A program made the translations under genes and the position numbers. This document shows positions 1 through 12,412 of a stretch of DNA of 64,000 nt, piece after piece. A model generated the notes under the pieces. That model did no database searches, was not told the DNA's origin, and worked only from the letters and a program-made list of their open reading frames with translations. The DNA is from Hexactinellida sp. DTS-2022 (taxonomy: Eukaryota > Porifera > Hexactinellida): assembly GCA_028753945.1 (NCBI GenBank), contig JAPNXP010000006.1:992001-1056000 (forward strand). Reading direction: 5' to 3'. How positions within the stretch are numbered: the stretch's first letter is position 1; each line of letters begins with the position of its first letter.

Positions 1-490
1 TTCAGCCCTCAAACTATAAAGATGTGGCCAGGGCACCGTCTACGGTGAAATAATAATAATAAGGCAGTGATTTAGAAATGGCCCACTACATAGTAGTCGG
101 CACAGTAATAACAATAAAATAAATAAGTGATTTCTGTAGTGACCCACTAAGTAGTAGTCGGCACAGTAAAAATATTTAGCACCTGAAATTTGATCCCTGA
201 AATAATGGTTTGTGTTATGAATTTTCATCACCCATGCCTCAAAATAACTCAATTTATACGCCTCTAGGCATATCTCACGCGTCAATATAAGGCATAACTT
301 GTTAGAGTTAAGGAAAAGCCTAAAATAAGTCATATAAGTATAACTACCTTCTGATCTCAGAGATAATGTCTGCATCGACTCAATCCATTGAGAATCAGTG
401 ACACCGTTCCAACCACAAATTCTCATCAGCTTATCTTCCTTTTAGCAAAAAATTCTTTATATTGAGAATATATTGTTTTATATCACTATA
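1..490. repeat. Segmental duplication, copy 1 (partner about 10545-11170)
   Basis: This stretch matches 10545-11170 closely over most of its length, including a block ending in ggcccactayatagtagtcggcaca and the coding piece described below. Similarity stops abruptly near 480-490. A second, weaker similarity joins about 700-810 with 10040-10165, so the duplicated material was wider and is now rearranged. The two copies bracket the lectin/Ig receptor gene. Confidence 0.75.
348..484 (-). pseudogene. Degenerate copy of the coiled-coil gene exon at 11034-11190
   Basis: On the minus strand this encodes the same peptide as the exon at 11034-11190 (core MRICGWNGVTDSQWIE) and keeps the same GTAGTT splice donor at 347. 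It has one base fewer in the A-run before the core, which shifts the frame, and it lacks the upstream part of the exon and its acceptor. I read it as a duplicated, non-functional exon. Further exons could lie beyond the left edge of the window. Confidence 0.6.
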
Positions 491-1834
491 AAGGTGTTAA
501 ACCCATTTCAGAAAGGTGGTTCGAAGGTTAACGACCCTTAGTGTGTTGGAAGTTTCCTCTTAGACAACTTAATTTCAGAGTTATTCTATTTCGAGAATAA
601 ATACTGTTGTGCGAATTCACATATTTCTATACATGTCAAATAATTCCTATACACCGACAAATACTCTGTATTGGCAAATTGTAAACATGTTTTTTCATTA
701 TCACTTCAAAGTGTTAAGACCAATATGTTAAGGTGTCATGTGGCACAAGGATCGACTGATAAATTTGAAGTTTGTTTCTATCTTGCACCATCTCTGAGAT
801 AATTTACATTTATTTGATAAGCATACATATATTATCATAAGTATAATTAATTAATTAATTAATTAAACAATTAGATTCACAATGAATTTAATTATGTCAA
901 ACAAATTCCTGTAATTAATTTTAATCCATTGTATAGAAATACTACAAGTAAATAGAAATCTATCAAGAAAAGCGTAGTTGTTGCAGTGTATTAGAGATTT
1001 TCGGGTGTCGCGTATAACGGTAGATCTCTAATACATGCAACATAAACGGTCTTGTGTTTTAATAATATAGATAAATAAATAAGACAGCATAACGACTAAC
1101 TAAATTAAACACTCAAATTAGTAACACTAAACATTGATTTAACGATTGACTCAATTTCACCTAGGAGCTAGTGTCTATCTCAATTTCAATAACCTAAATT
1201 TGGAAAAACTCGATAGTTTGACAATAATTAAGCGCTATAACCAACTTACTGGATTTATTGGAATACAAACTTCCGAAGGAATCAGGTCTGCTTTCGATGG
1301 ACAATTTTCGTCAGCTTAATATGTATATTATTATGTCCTATAGGATATAGCCTCAATTTAACTACGTACTTCATATAAGTCCATTGTTAGTATTAAATTT
1401 AGTCAACATATTATAAAGTCTCTCTATTATGAACAAATATTTGGTCCCCTGAATGTTCTTAATAAAAGAAATTGACTGTATTTCACTCGATGAGGAAGGT
1501 TTACTATATGAACTATAAAGTTTATAGTTCATAGTTTAGTTTATAGTATAAACTATAAGTATTTCTGAATGGGAATGATTACATATTAAATCATTATTAT
1601 TGACTGAAAGTTACAATGCTAAGCTTCAGGTTAATTTAAATCATGCAAATGAGCATTGAACCTTTTAATGGCGTATTTATTCTATACAGGAAGATGTATC
1701 ATACGAGTACACATAATATCAAATAACCCCCTGCAAATTAACCTATTAAATTATATGGAGGAACTATTTAATTGAGTACATAGATTCATATGTGTATTAT
1801 AATTAGTTGGACAACTGTACTGTGACATCTAGCA
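485..1834. other. Intergenic AT-rich stretch
   Basis: No open reading frame with protein-like composition was seen here. The stretch holds a short TTAA microsatellite near 845-866, the diverged duplicate block near 700-810, and a palindromic run of ataaactataaagtttatag type near 1508-1552. It presumably contains the promoter of the receptor gene, but no core promoter element could be named with confidence. Confidence 0.5.
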
Positions 1835-4800
1835 ATGAAGAGTGTATGTGATAAATTGGTGGTGTTTTTGATAACAATCGTGTAAGTGTCAGTTCTACAA
1901 ATCAAAGCAGGTAATATTAATAGTAAATAGTAAACAAAAATGTAACACAGATTGCATGGATCAGAACAAAACATTTGATATTTATATGTTGTTATCTTTC
2001 CTGTAGCTCCAGTTCCTGACTTAATTTTCAGAAATACTAATTATAAGTTCTTCTCTCATTCTCCATTAATTAACTGGGCAACGGCTGAAACATATTGCAA
2101 TGCTTGGGGAGGTAATCTGGCTACAATTGAGTCATCAAAAGAAGAAAAAATGCTGAAGCTGTTGACCGATATACACAAATACTTTTCCTGTTGGATAGGA
2201 CTGAATGACATGGATATTGAGGCAGGTACAGATGCTAGTGCATTTGTATGGGTAGATGGTAGTAACAGTACATATAGGAAATTAGGTATGTTTCCAAATA
2301 ATACAAATGATAGTGACTGTGTGACTTTTCGATATGAGATGCCTAATGGAATTATATCGAATGAATGGCAAAATCTGAATTGTGATCAGTTAACCAATTG
2401 CAGCTATTGTTCAAAACCAGGTAACTATTGAAGCATATTTTTATAAGTAAAAAGTAACACTGATTCCAACTATTATTACTAGGTGACTCCAGAGGATGTG
2501 ACCTGATCTACGGAGGATCTTGTTACAGAGCATTTGAAGTGAGTGGTGGTATCAACTGGCTAGATGCTCAATCTAGCTGTGCTGTGTGGGGTGGTGACTT
2601 GACTAGTTTTGATTTTGTAATAGATAAGGCCCTAATGTTTGAGTATATTCCTGACTCAGTGGGAGATTGCTGGATAGGATTGCATGATAGAGATGGAGAC
2701 GGGACTTTCCAATGGGTTGATGGGACAGCATTGATTTATGAGAGATGGGATACAGGGGAACCAGGTGTAGCTACTACAAATAAATGTGTGGAAATGATCG
2801 CTACAAGTAGAAGGTGGAGAAGTATCAGCTGTGATGGAACAAAGAATAGCTTTTTGTGTGAAATAGGCTTAAGCAACATAACTACCCCAGGTATGTGTAG
2901 ATAGCATGTTTTCTCAATTATTTAAGCATATGGTATGGAAATACAAAACCATTTAGTAACTACCGTATTAATTAAATTTTCTCAGTGTACAATTTAGAAT
3001 TACTATATTCAATTTCTATATGCCATTAGATAGTAATCATGCTATTATATAATAGTTAATTATGTAATTTTGGATTTTGAGAAAAGGTGCATGTAGGTTA
3101 CAGATTTGGAGAGTTAATAGATGGAGGTTTGAATTTCAGATTATTGACTGTACATTTTTTCTTATTCGACTCTACAACAATCGCATACAAAGGAGATGTG
3201 AATTCCGGTGCAACTACATGGCAGTACTCTATTAACGCTGATATCTCATCAAGTGAAGTGCTAACTGCTACCTATATGAGTACACAGACTGGAGTGAGTT
3301 GGTTAGCAGTTGATAATACCAAACAAGGATACTATCAGTGTCGCATCAACAGTACAAACAGATATACAGTAGGACTGTATAATAGTGAGAAGACAACAGG
3401 TCAGTAATTCACAACTTTATAATCAATTTTAATTACTCCAAATACATTTCCTATCTAGTTGCTGTATCAGGAAGCACGTACACCTATATAGTAGGAGTAG
3501 ATAGAGAGGATGTACTACTGCTGTGTGACCCTTTGGACAGTAGTGTTGTTCTGAGCACTATAGCATGGACTGTTTTAGGTGGAAATTCCTTTACAAACCC
3601 TTTCAATATATATGATGAGAGAAGTAATTTACCAGTTCAATCTACTGAGATGGATTGCTTCACCGGAGCAGTTTTAGTCACAACTAGTATTATTAATGTG
3701 AAAGGTAACTTCTAACTTCTAACTTCTAACCCAGGTCAAACTAATTAAATAATCATGGACATTTGCATTTGTTGCGTCACGAAGAAACATTTAAATACTT
3801 CGCATTAACATATCCAAACTAAACTCACAGTTTTGTTAATAATTTTGTATCCAATTTAGCAAAACTCAATGCATTATGGTGAGAACAAATTCTACATTGG
3901 GAAGTCTACAATATATAATATGTTATAATCAAAATACAACCCGATTTTTTATGCTAAAGAAAATGGTCTTGCATGTATCAAAAGTAAAAAATTGTATATT
4001 TGTTGACCCATTGAAACATCTACAGTAGAAACCAGTTTTTTCTAACTAATGGTTTTTTCTAAATATGTAAGAATTTCCAATTGTGTTATATTTTCAATCG
4101 GTTTATTCTAGCTATCGGATTTTTCTTACTATATTTCCATGGAAATAATTGGTTAGAAAAAAACCGGTTTTATAGTGAGAACAAATTCAGTTGGTATTTT
4201 CCTATTTCAAAAACAATCAGAACAACAAACAAACTGACACATAAAGAAGAGACAGACAACCATCAAACTAAGATGTTGTAGATATCATACATTCCATCTT
4301 ATATTATCTAGTACCAGAAATGATCATTCGATACGGGTCTATTGTTGGCTATACCTTCTATTCAGTGAATCCAACAGTGAATACAATTGAAGTACCCTTA
4401 TCAACCAAAGACATAACAATATCAATCAATCTTGATGGGAAATGGAAGCTTCCTGACAACAGCTACATTACTAACACTGAACTGACAATTTCTGTATTCA
4501 GCTTACAAAATGAGGGACTGTACAAGTTTTATATTATTAACTGGGATGGGGAAGAGGAATGCGCTATGCAATTAATAATTAACTCAGCAATTGTAGGTAT
4601 GTATGATATAATGTAGTATCGGTGATTTACTAATTGTTAAATAATAACAATATCTAGATGTTACTCCAGTGAGAGAGGTTACATTTGGAGATTCAACATA
4701 TGGATACTTTACTACTACACGAAGAATTCATTGGTTAATCGCTCAACTACGTTGTAATAACTGGCAAGGAAATCTGGCAACAATAAATTCGAAACAAATA

Positions 4801-7800
4801 GACTCATTACTCTACTATCTGGTTACAGAGTCCTTTGCATGTTGGATAGGGCTGAATGACATAATAAATGAAGCTAATCATAACGCTAGTGCATTTGTAT
4901 GGGCAGATGGTAGTACTAGCACCTACAGACAGTTTGATACGGTAGCCAATCCTAATGGTGAGCCTGATGATACAAATGGTGATAGGGATTGTGTAGGATT
5001 CCGATATGACAATAATCTGGGTTCAGATGGATGGGATGATAGAATATGTGATTCCTATGTTTATTGTTACTTCTGTCAGAAGTCTGGTAAGTAGTCATGA
5101 TAACATTATGAGATATCTAGCATAGGATTAATTTTAAGGCCGATCTTGGTGTAAATTTTGCACGATTCGGTTCACGATTCGGATCGGCCGCGGCCACCGC
5201 AGTGTTGAGTACACCAAAGCGACAACCTTAAAAAAACCCTGATCTAGCAATGTTGATATGTCTGATTCTCCAACAGGTGACTCCAGAGGATGTGACCTGA
5301 TCTATGGAGGATCTTGCTACAGAGCATTTGAAGTGAGTGTTGGTATCAACTGGCTAGATGCTCAATCGAGCTGTGCTGTGTGGGGTGGTTACCTGACTAG
5401 TATCGCTACAGAGAGAGAGAATAGCTTGTTGTACACTGCTATCTCTGATGCAGTGAGTAATTGCTGGATAGGATTGTATGAGAGAGATGGAGATGGGACG
5501 TATCAATGGGTTGATGGGACAGTATCGAGTTACGCTAACTGGACAGGAAGTGCTCCTACTGCTGACAATATAAATGATTGTATTCAAATGGACACTAATG
5601 GAGCTGGTAGTTGGATAGCTACAGACTGTGAGGGTACCAGCAATAGCTTTATTTGTAAAAAGCCTTCTACAAATACAGACACAACAGGTCTGTTAACTTT
5701 AAACATTGTTAATTTAATTTATAGAAAGATTTACATTATATGATGTTCACTCTACAGGTTATGTATTCGGAGAACTGACTAACGCAGGCCTGAATTTTCG
5801 CTCACTGACAGGAAATACATTCCTGTATGACTCTACAACACTCGCATGCAAAGGAGATGTGAATTCCGGTGCAACTACATGGCAGTACTCTATTAACGCT
5901 GATCTCTCATTAAGTGAAGTGCTAACTGCTACCTATATGAGTACACAGACTGGAGTGAGTTGGTTAGCAGTTGATAATACCAAGCAAGGATACTATCAGT
6001 GTCGCATCAACAGTGCAAACAGATATACAGTAGGAGTGTATAATAGTGAGAAGACAACAGGTCAGTAAATTCGGATAAGTCACGTCAATAATCTGGTTTG
6101 CATTATTATTTACTATAATTCCAATTAGTTGCTGTATCAGGAATCACATACAACTACACTGTGGGAGTTGATAGAGAAGATATCCTGTTGCTATGTGACC
6201 CTATGAACAGCAGTTATGATCTCGGTAGCTTGAGATGGCGCTTAAAAGATGGAGTGGTGTACGCCAATCCACTAAATGCCTCTACTTTGAAGGAAATATT
6301 ATTGCCTCAGTTGAGCACACAATTATCATGCATTTCTGAGGGAAACACAGATACTATTATTCTCATTAACATTATATTATATTGTAAGTTATAATGTTAT
6401 AGTACTTAATTAGATATCATATACAAAGATTGGTTACCAATGTGTTAAAAATACATATTTCTCTCATTTAGTTCCAGAGATTACAGTATCATACAATTCA
6501 TTGACCAGTTTGAATTACAGTGCACCCTACCCTGCAAATAATATACTCAATCTTAAAATCTTAACACAAGACTTGTTGATTTCCGTAACTTCCCCAGGGA
6601 GATGGAAACTACCAGATAATACCTATGAGACATCAGCAATGCTGTATTTTGCAACATTGAGCAAAGATATATTCGGACTATACCAGTTCTATACTATCAA
6701 TTGGAATGGTGTTGAAGTATGTTCTATACAAATCATATTATTACAAGGAGGTAAGTATATGATTAATTTACATTATTAATATACAGTGTTATTAAGTTTT
6801 ATTTCATACAGATTATACCAATGCACCTTCAATCTCTACATCAACATTGGGAACAGTCCAGAATGAATCAATAATAGTATTGAAGAACGAGATTATCACA
6901 ATATCATGCGGTATTTCTAACCCAACAGATAGAGTACAATGGTATTACAGATCCTATTACGATAGTGAGGTGATTGACAAAACCTCTCTATCAACATTCT
7001 CCGTACAGACTGGCATCAGTAGTCTAGAGGTCAGTTCATCTCAACCTGGCTACTACAGCTGTGTTATAAATGCAAACACATTATACACAATCTCTATTGC
7101 AGACATAACATCAATAGGTAAGAGTATCCTAATTTAAATGTTTGAAGCTTGCTAGCTTTTTAATTACAATGGATCCTATTCTTGTAGTTGAAATTCTGAA
7201 CTTTGACTCTCCATCCCAACAAGTTGACTACACAGCTGGTTCTACTAACTCAATGCTCTACTACTCTCATGCTAACATTCCAGACAACTCATTACGTTGG
7301 ACAACAGACACAGTAACAAATGGTATTGATGCACAATACAGTATTGAGTATCCAAATCCAGTTCTATTGAGTAAAGTATTCTCTGATGTGGGAGCAGGTG
7401 TACACACATTTAGCTGTTTCTATAGACTGAGTCCTGTCACTCTTGTTGGAAGTCTACAGCTTGTTATAAGAGGTATGTATTCAAAAATTTATAAATATTG
7501 ATACAAATTATTTGTTGGTATCTTTAGATACAGCAGAGATAACAGTTAATTATGAGGGCTACAGCAGTGCATTCAGTGATGCGAATAATCCAAACTTTCC
7601 ATCTCCACAGCATATAAATATCCTGATAGAAACATCCAATGTAACAGTTAGCTGCCACCTTACTGAATGTATTGGAATAGTAAAACTTGAAAAAACTGGG
7701 CAAGAAAAAGTAACTGAATCTCCCTTAATTATTCCACAATTTACTTCAGAATCTGGTGGAGAATATTCGCTAATGAGACAAACAAGTTCTGGAAAAAACT

Positions 7801-9453
7801 ACACCACAGCCCATCTAAGCATAAATGTGATAATTAATCCATCGCAAGACTCTTCAAGTGCACTACTTATTTCCATCATATCAATAGTGCTCGTCGTCAT
7901 ATGTATAACAGTAATAATCGTCGTACTTGTTCCGATATGTATCAAAGTTGTCAAAAAACGGCAAATATGTAACTCGAGCCCGTTCAAAGGTAAAAAAACA
8001 GATTCCGCTAAAAATGTATTCTCCCTCATCAAAAGAGGCCAACATAACAAACGCAAAAGATCTTCTCATTCCAGAATAGCAGGTAGTGATGCATACTCTG
8101 GTTATGCAAACCTAGAAGAAATACAATCTCCGACAAAGGAATACATTGATCTTCCTGTTAAAACCAGTGTGGGGGAGTATATGACTATCGATGAGACATC
8201 AATAGTACATATTGAACCTGAAACTAAAGCTCAAAATCAGAAAGATTTATATTATTCAAATTTGGGTAGCTTGCCTTCAGATGATAGAAATTATGAACAA
8301 ATGAAGGAAGATAAAGAGTATATGGAAATAAATCGGTTTGAATTATATGAAACATATACGCCAATGAGCGCACTCAAAAATGAAGAAATGAAATTCGTTT
8401 CAAAAGATATTCCTGTGAAGGATTTTCCAGCCACATACCAACAGTATGTTGCAAATGGAATGGGAAAGGATTCATTATTCTCAGTTGAATTTCGAGCATT
8501 AAACGTAGAATCAAGGGAAAATGTTGAACCAGACAGTGATGAGGCTAAAAAAGAGCAAAATATTGGAAAAAATCCCATTAAAAACATACTTCCTTATGAT
8601 GATAATAGAGTTGTATTGCAATCTACATATTTTAATTGCAACTACATAAATGCAAGTTGGCTTGAGAATAATCAATTCATAGCCAGCGTCCATCCAACAG
8701 GAGAAACATTACAAGATTTCCTACAGATGATCTACCAGACTGAAGCTAGTATGGTGATAATGCTAACTACGAGAAAGGAGAAAGCTAAGATTATTGGTGG
8801 AATTTCAACTCGTGTGTGTTATTGGCCTAAAAAGGAGGAATCTGTGAAATGTCATCATTTTGAAGCCAGTTTAATCAGTTCTACTGAAACCAATGCGTTT
8901 GTTAAACAAGAAATTTCATTGAAGAACACTTTAGAAGGAAAAATTCACTCATTTACTCAGTGTATTTCTCCTATATGGAACGAAGATAGTACTGTAGTTG
9001 ATTTGACGTGGGTTTCTGCTCTGTTGACTCGAATAATGAAACAGAAACAGGACTCACCTAATATTCCCATCATAATCCATTGTACCGACGGTATCTCAAA
9101 GACTGGCATCATAATGACTGCATTGAACTCAATCAAAGAACTCAATGCTAGGAACTCAATTAACATTTTCAATGCTGTCAAGAATCTTCGGAGACAAAGA
9201 ATGAACATGGTACCTACCTTGGTAAGTGAAACCAACAATATTTTTCTTTGATTCGGGTACACATGTCTAACTGTCATTCAGGCTAAAAATATGCCTGTTT
9301 AGTACTTAATTTGTATGTCTAAGAAGCTAAGAAACAACCTATAATTATCTTATCTATTTATTTATGCCTTACTTAATCCTGTATTGTTTCCTCTAGGCTT
9401 GCTATTCAACCTGCTACTCCCTACTGAACGAATACTGTTTTATTCACCTTTGA
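1835..9453 (+). CDS. Lectin/Ig receptor with inactive-looking tyrosine phosphatase domain
   Basis: This is a type I receptor spliced from about 15 exons: 1835-1881 (candidate signal peptide), 2007 or 2032-2420, 2483-2890, 3097-3399, 3459-3704, 4312-4596, 4658-5086, 5277-5687, 5758-6060, 6129-6383, 6472-6750, 6812-7117, 7188-7472, 7528-9221 and 9397-9453. All extracellular introns from 2420 on are phase 1, with clean GT and AG ends. Four exons are C-type lectin domains (WIGL, FVWVDG or FQWVDG and paired Cys visible). The others are short Ig-like domains (GYYQC, GYYSC). Exon 7528-9221 gives a last Ig-like stub, a helix (ISIVLVVICITVIIVVLV), a tail with many YxxL/I motifs and a PTP domain (KNILPYDDNRV, YINASW). 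The PTP signature is HCTDGISKTG, so the P-loop Arg is Lys. WPD is absent, and the Q-loop reads MVPTL. The first exon is tentative: its phase fits the acceptor at 2031 but not the one at 2006. Confidence 0.82.
2007..6750 (+). repeat. Tandem duplication of a five-exon module inside the receptor gene
   Basis: Exons 2007-4596 and 4658-6750 follow the same order: lectin, lectin, Ig, Ig-like, Ig-like. The second lectin exons (2483 and 5277) and the Ig exons (3097 and 5758) are close to identical over long runs. The first lectin exons and the last module exons (WKLPDN is shared) are more diverged. Each module begins and ends in phase 1, so it can be copied without breaking the frame. Confidence 0.85.
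4023..4174. repeat. Small inverted-repeat element in a receptor intron
   Basis: The left end (gaaaccagttttttctaac) and the inverted right end (aaaccggttttttTctaac type) face each other within the 607-base intron 3705-4311. The element looks like a MITE of the abundant mariner-like kind seen elsewhere in the window. The rest of the intron shows only AT-rich sequence and a short aacttcta direct repeat at its start. Confidence 0.5.
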
Positions 9454-11033
9454 TCAGTAGTATTACCATAATTATGTACATATTATACGTATATTAACAA
9501 TATGTGATGTGATTCCCCTTTATACTTGTACATACATATATCATAGTTTCTTAGTGTGTTTAAATTATAATGTTAAATCTACCAATGTAGTGATTTCAAT
9601 ACTGGCCCGCTACGAATAATAATTATAATATCGAATTTGTTTAGTTATTCACTATTGAAAACAACATAATAAGATCCTTTGCAGCGTTGCCAGTTTCTTT
9701 CTATCACATTTCCTTTCATAGTTTTAAATAAATATACTACAGTGGAACTTCCACAAATGGGGCCTGTGGAAACGGGGATCCTCTGAAAATTGGGTAAAAA
9801 AAATGCAGCAAATTCCTAGTCCACATAAAATGAACCTCCACAAACGGAGAATCGGCAGAAATGGGGAATCGGGGTGGCTAAGACCTTGCGTCCCTGGAAC
9901 CCCGTTTGTAGACTGTAGTTTGATTAACAATATGAAAAGTGATGAGTCAGCATTTATTCTCAGTAAGATTGTCGATTGCTAAACACCAATCAATATTTCC
10001 TAATTATTGAATTCACAAAATTGTAAAACATTTTTTTTACGATGTGATCATCACCTCAAGGTGTTAACACCCATTTGTAGTGGTGTTACGTGGCATAAGG
10101 GATGATTGATAAATTGGATTGTTGTTTCTAGCTAGCACCATGAATGAGATAATTTATATTTACTAATCATGTAGCTGAAACTTGGCATGTAGGCGCTGAG
10201 CGGGGACCGCCTAATTCGAACCTGAGGTCATGATTTTTAATCAAACTATTTCAACACCTATTTAAACTAATTATGACCCATAACACAGAATTATGAATAG
10301 TGGCCTTTATACAATTAATGTTTGGATAGAGAATTAAATTTTACACCTCTTGGATAATCACGAATGTTCAATTTGGACTTAATTTCTGCCATAATTGGGT
10401 CCCAATCTCTTGTATGTCCTCACACTTCAGATTCACTAAAACTGTTACATCTAATTCTATAATTTTAACTTGTAATAATTATATTGATTCACTGTGTATG
10501 TATATTAATAATAAATTTATTAACTATTTAATTAAATGGTGATTTATACATCCCTAAACTATAAATAAGTGGCCATGCCCCAGGGCATGGCACCGTCTAA
10601 GGTGAAATAATAATAATAAAGGCAGTGATTTTAGAAATGGCCCACTATATAGTAGTCGGCACAGTAAATATTTAGCACCAGAAATTTAATCGCTGAAATA
10701 TTGGTTAGTGTTAGGAATTTTCATCCTCCATGACTCAAAATATCTCAATTTATACGCCCTAGGCCAGGCCAGTGTATTAGACAGCAATTTGTAAATACGC
10801 TCCTAATCAAGTTCCGATTCAATTTTCATACGCCTAAATCACAAATTAGAGTTACGGTATGGGAGAATATTCCAATTTTTCGCGCTCCTAATTAATTTTT
10901 TTCTTAAAATCATACTTCAAAAGGAGCGTCTCACGCTCCTGGATAATTCCCTGCTCTAGGCATATGTCACGTGTCAATATAAGACATAACTTGTTAGAGT
11001 TAAGGAAAAGCCTAAATTGATAAGTATAACTAC
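9454..11033. other. Intergenic: MITE and segmental-duplication flank
   Basis: No supported gene was seen. A MITE-like element lies at 9740-9915 (cagtggaacttccacaaa at the left, an inverted relative at the right, flanking TA). The block 10040-10165 resembles 700-810, and from about 10545 the sequence is the second copy of the segmental duplication. A possible polyadenylation signal for the receptor gene (aataaa) lies near 9728. Confidence 0.5.
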
Positions 11034-11512
11034 CTTCTGATCTCAAAGATAATGTCTGCATCGACTCAATCCATTGAGAATCAGTGACACCGTTCCAACC
11101 ACAAATTCTCATCAGCTTATCTTCCTTTTTAGCAAAAAAATCTTTATATTGAGAATATATTGTTTTATAGCACTCATCATTATACATCGCCTAACAAATA
11201 TACAATAATAAATATTCCCATTAGACAATATACAAATTTGACTGTAATTTAAGTATACATTAGAAAAGATGTTGGACAATATATAAGATAATTCCAAAAT
11301 TGAATACCTCTAAAGAGCTAGATGCTATTGGCTTTCCAACCATTTCTCCAATTATCTCTCTCTGCTCTAATTCTTTCTTTTCTTCCTGGATTAAATAAAG
11401 GAATATAATATAAATATTATCTAATTAGTTAGTTATACTAACGAACCTTTTTAGATTCCTGAATCTTACTTTCTGCGTTAAATTTTGAATCAGATTCATG
11501 GTGTATATGTAT
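11034..11512 (-). CDS. Coiled-coil protein exons, gene not recognised (partial)
   Basis: Three minus-strand exons are supported: 11447-11512, 11308-11385 and 11034-11190. Each has an AG acceptor and a GT donor, and all join in phase 0. They encode a charged, helix-prone stretch (QESKK, EEKKELEQREIIGEM) followed by a more globular segment (YSQYKDFFAKKEDKLM, CGWNGVTDSQW). The last exon ends in phase 1 at a GTAGTT donor, so at least one more exon is needed downstream. None is evident before the receptor gene. The upstream partner is unknown. The phase would also fit the donor at 12442 in the last PKDCC-like exon, so a shared or alternative transcript cannot be excluded. The exon duplicated at 348-484 is the last of the three. 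Confidence 0.5.
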
Positions 11513-12412
11513 CTAAAGGAGAAATTTGATACAAAATAATATATAATTATTCTATAACAAAATATATGCTTGAATAATACAACAGAAAATAACTATATTC
11601 TACATAAGTGTTATAATAATTATATCGTCGATTCTTAGAGGGTATTTCCATCCAATTAACGACCTACATAGTATATCCTATTCCATTTTACGTTATATGT
11701 TCTAATGAAGTTTTGATTTATTTAGTGGATAAAATATGTTATAACAAGCCTGTCCAAACTAATTTACTCGTGGGCCAAGGTGTCACGAAAGTTTTTCAAT
11801 AATTAATAAATGTATAATTACATTAATAGGATGGGTTACATTTGCACAGGTTATATTGGACAGACCTAGCTTATACACCCCATTAGTCCATTATTAGTTC
11901 TCAACTCTGGGGTCCTTGCTGCCTCAATGAAAAGCTGTGTTATCGTAATCAATATAAAATCAAGTACCTTATTTGCTCTAATTGGGGATTAGTCGAGGCA
12001 GGCGTATATTTATAGCACACTCAGGGGTCTGGCTATTATTTGCTTAACAAATTATAATCGTTAAAGCGAAGTGCTTGGGACCTGTAAACTCCTTCGTTAT
12101 AAGTGACCAGATATTCGTTATAAGCGGATAATAATTAATGTATCAGTGCTCTAGGGAAAAATATCTATTTCGTTATATCCGACTTGGTTATAACGGGGGG
12201 ATTGCTTAATACAGTTGCTCCGCTTAATAGAGTCACCTCGGGACCAGATTACTTTGACCCGATTAAGCGGAGAAATCTATTAACCGAAAATATTTTAAGC
12301 CAAACTGTCATCCGTCCTGTAAATCCTGTGATATTTTGACCCCATTAAGCGGATAAATCTATTAACCGCTGGCTCTATTAAGCGGAGTCGACTGTATACG
12401 TATAATGATTGC
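11513..12412. other. Gap holding mariner-type MITEs
   Basis: No coding potential was seen. About 12075-12200 is an element with facing gttataa motifs of the cgttataacgaa family (also at about 47510-47665), followed by the CTCCGCTTAATAGAG element at 12212-12394. Confidence 0.45.
12212..12394. mobile_element. Mariner-type MITE, CTCCGCTTAATAGAG family, copy 1
   Basis: The terminal inverted repeats read CAGTTGCTCCGCTTAATAG on the left and the complement of AAGCGGAGTCGACTG on the right, flanked by TA dinucleotides. It is homologous to the elements at 58739-58923 and 61887-62345. TA target duplications and a length below 200 bases fit a non-autonomous Tc1/mariner element. Confidence 0.75.

Noticed and set aside
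1786-1974. Minus-strand 62-residue frame near the receptor start
   Set aside because: It overlaps the candidate signal-peptide exon on the plus strand, and its hydrophobic composition is expected from AT-rich antisense sequence.
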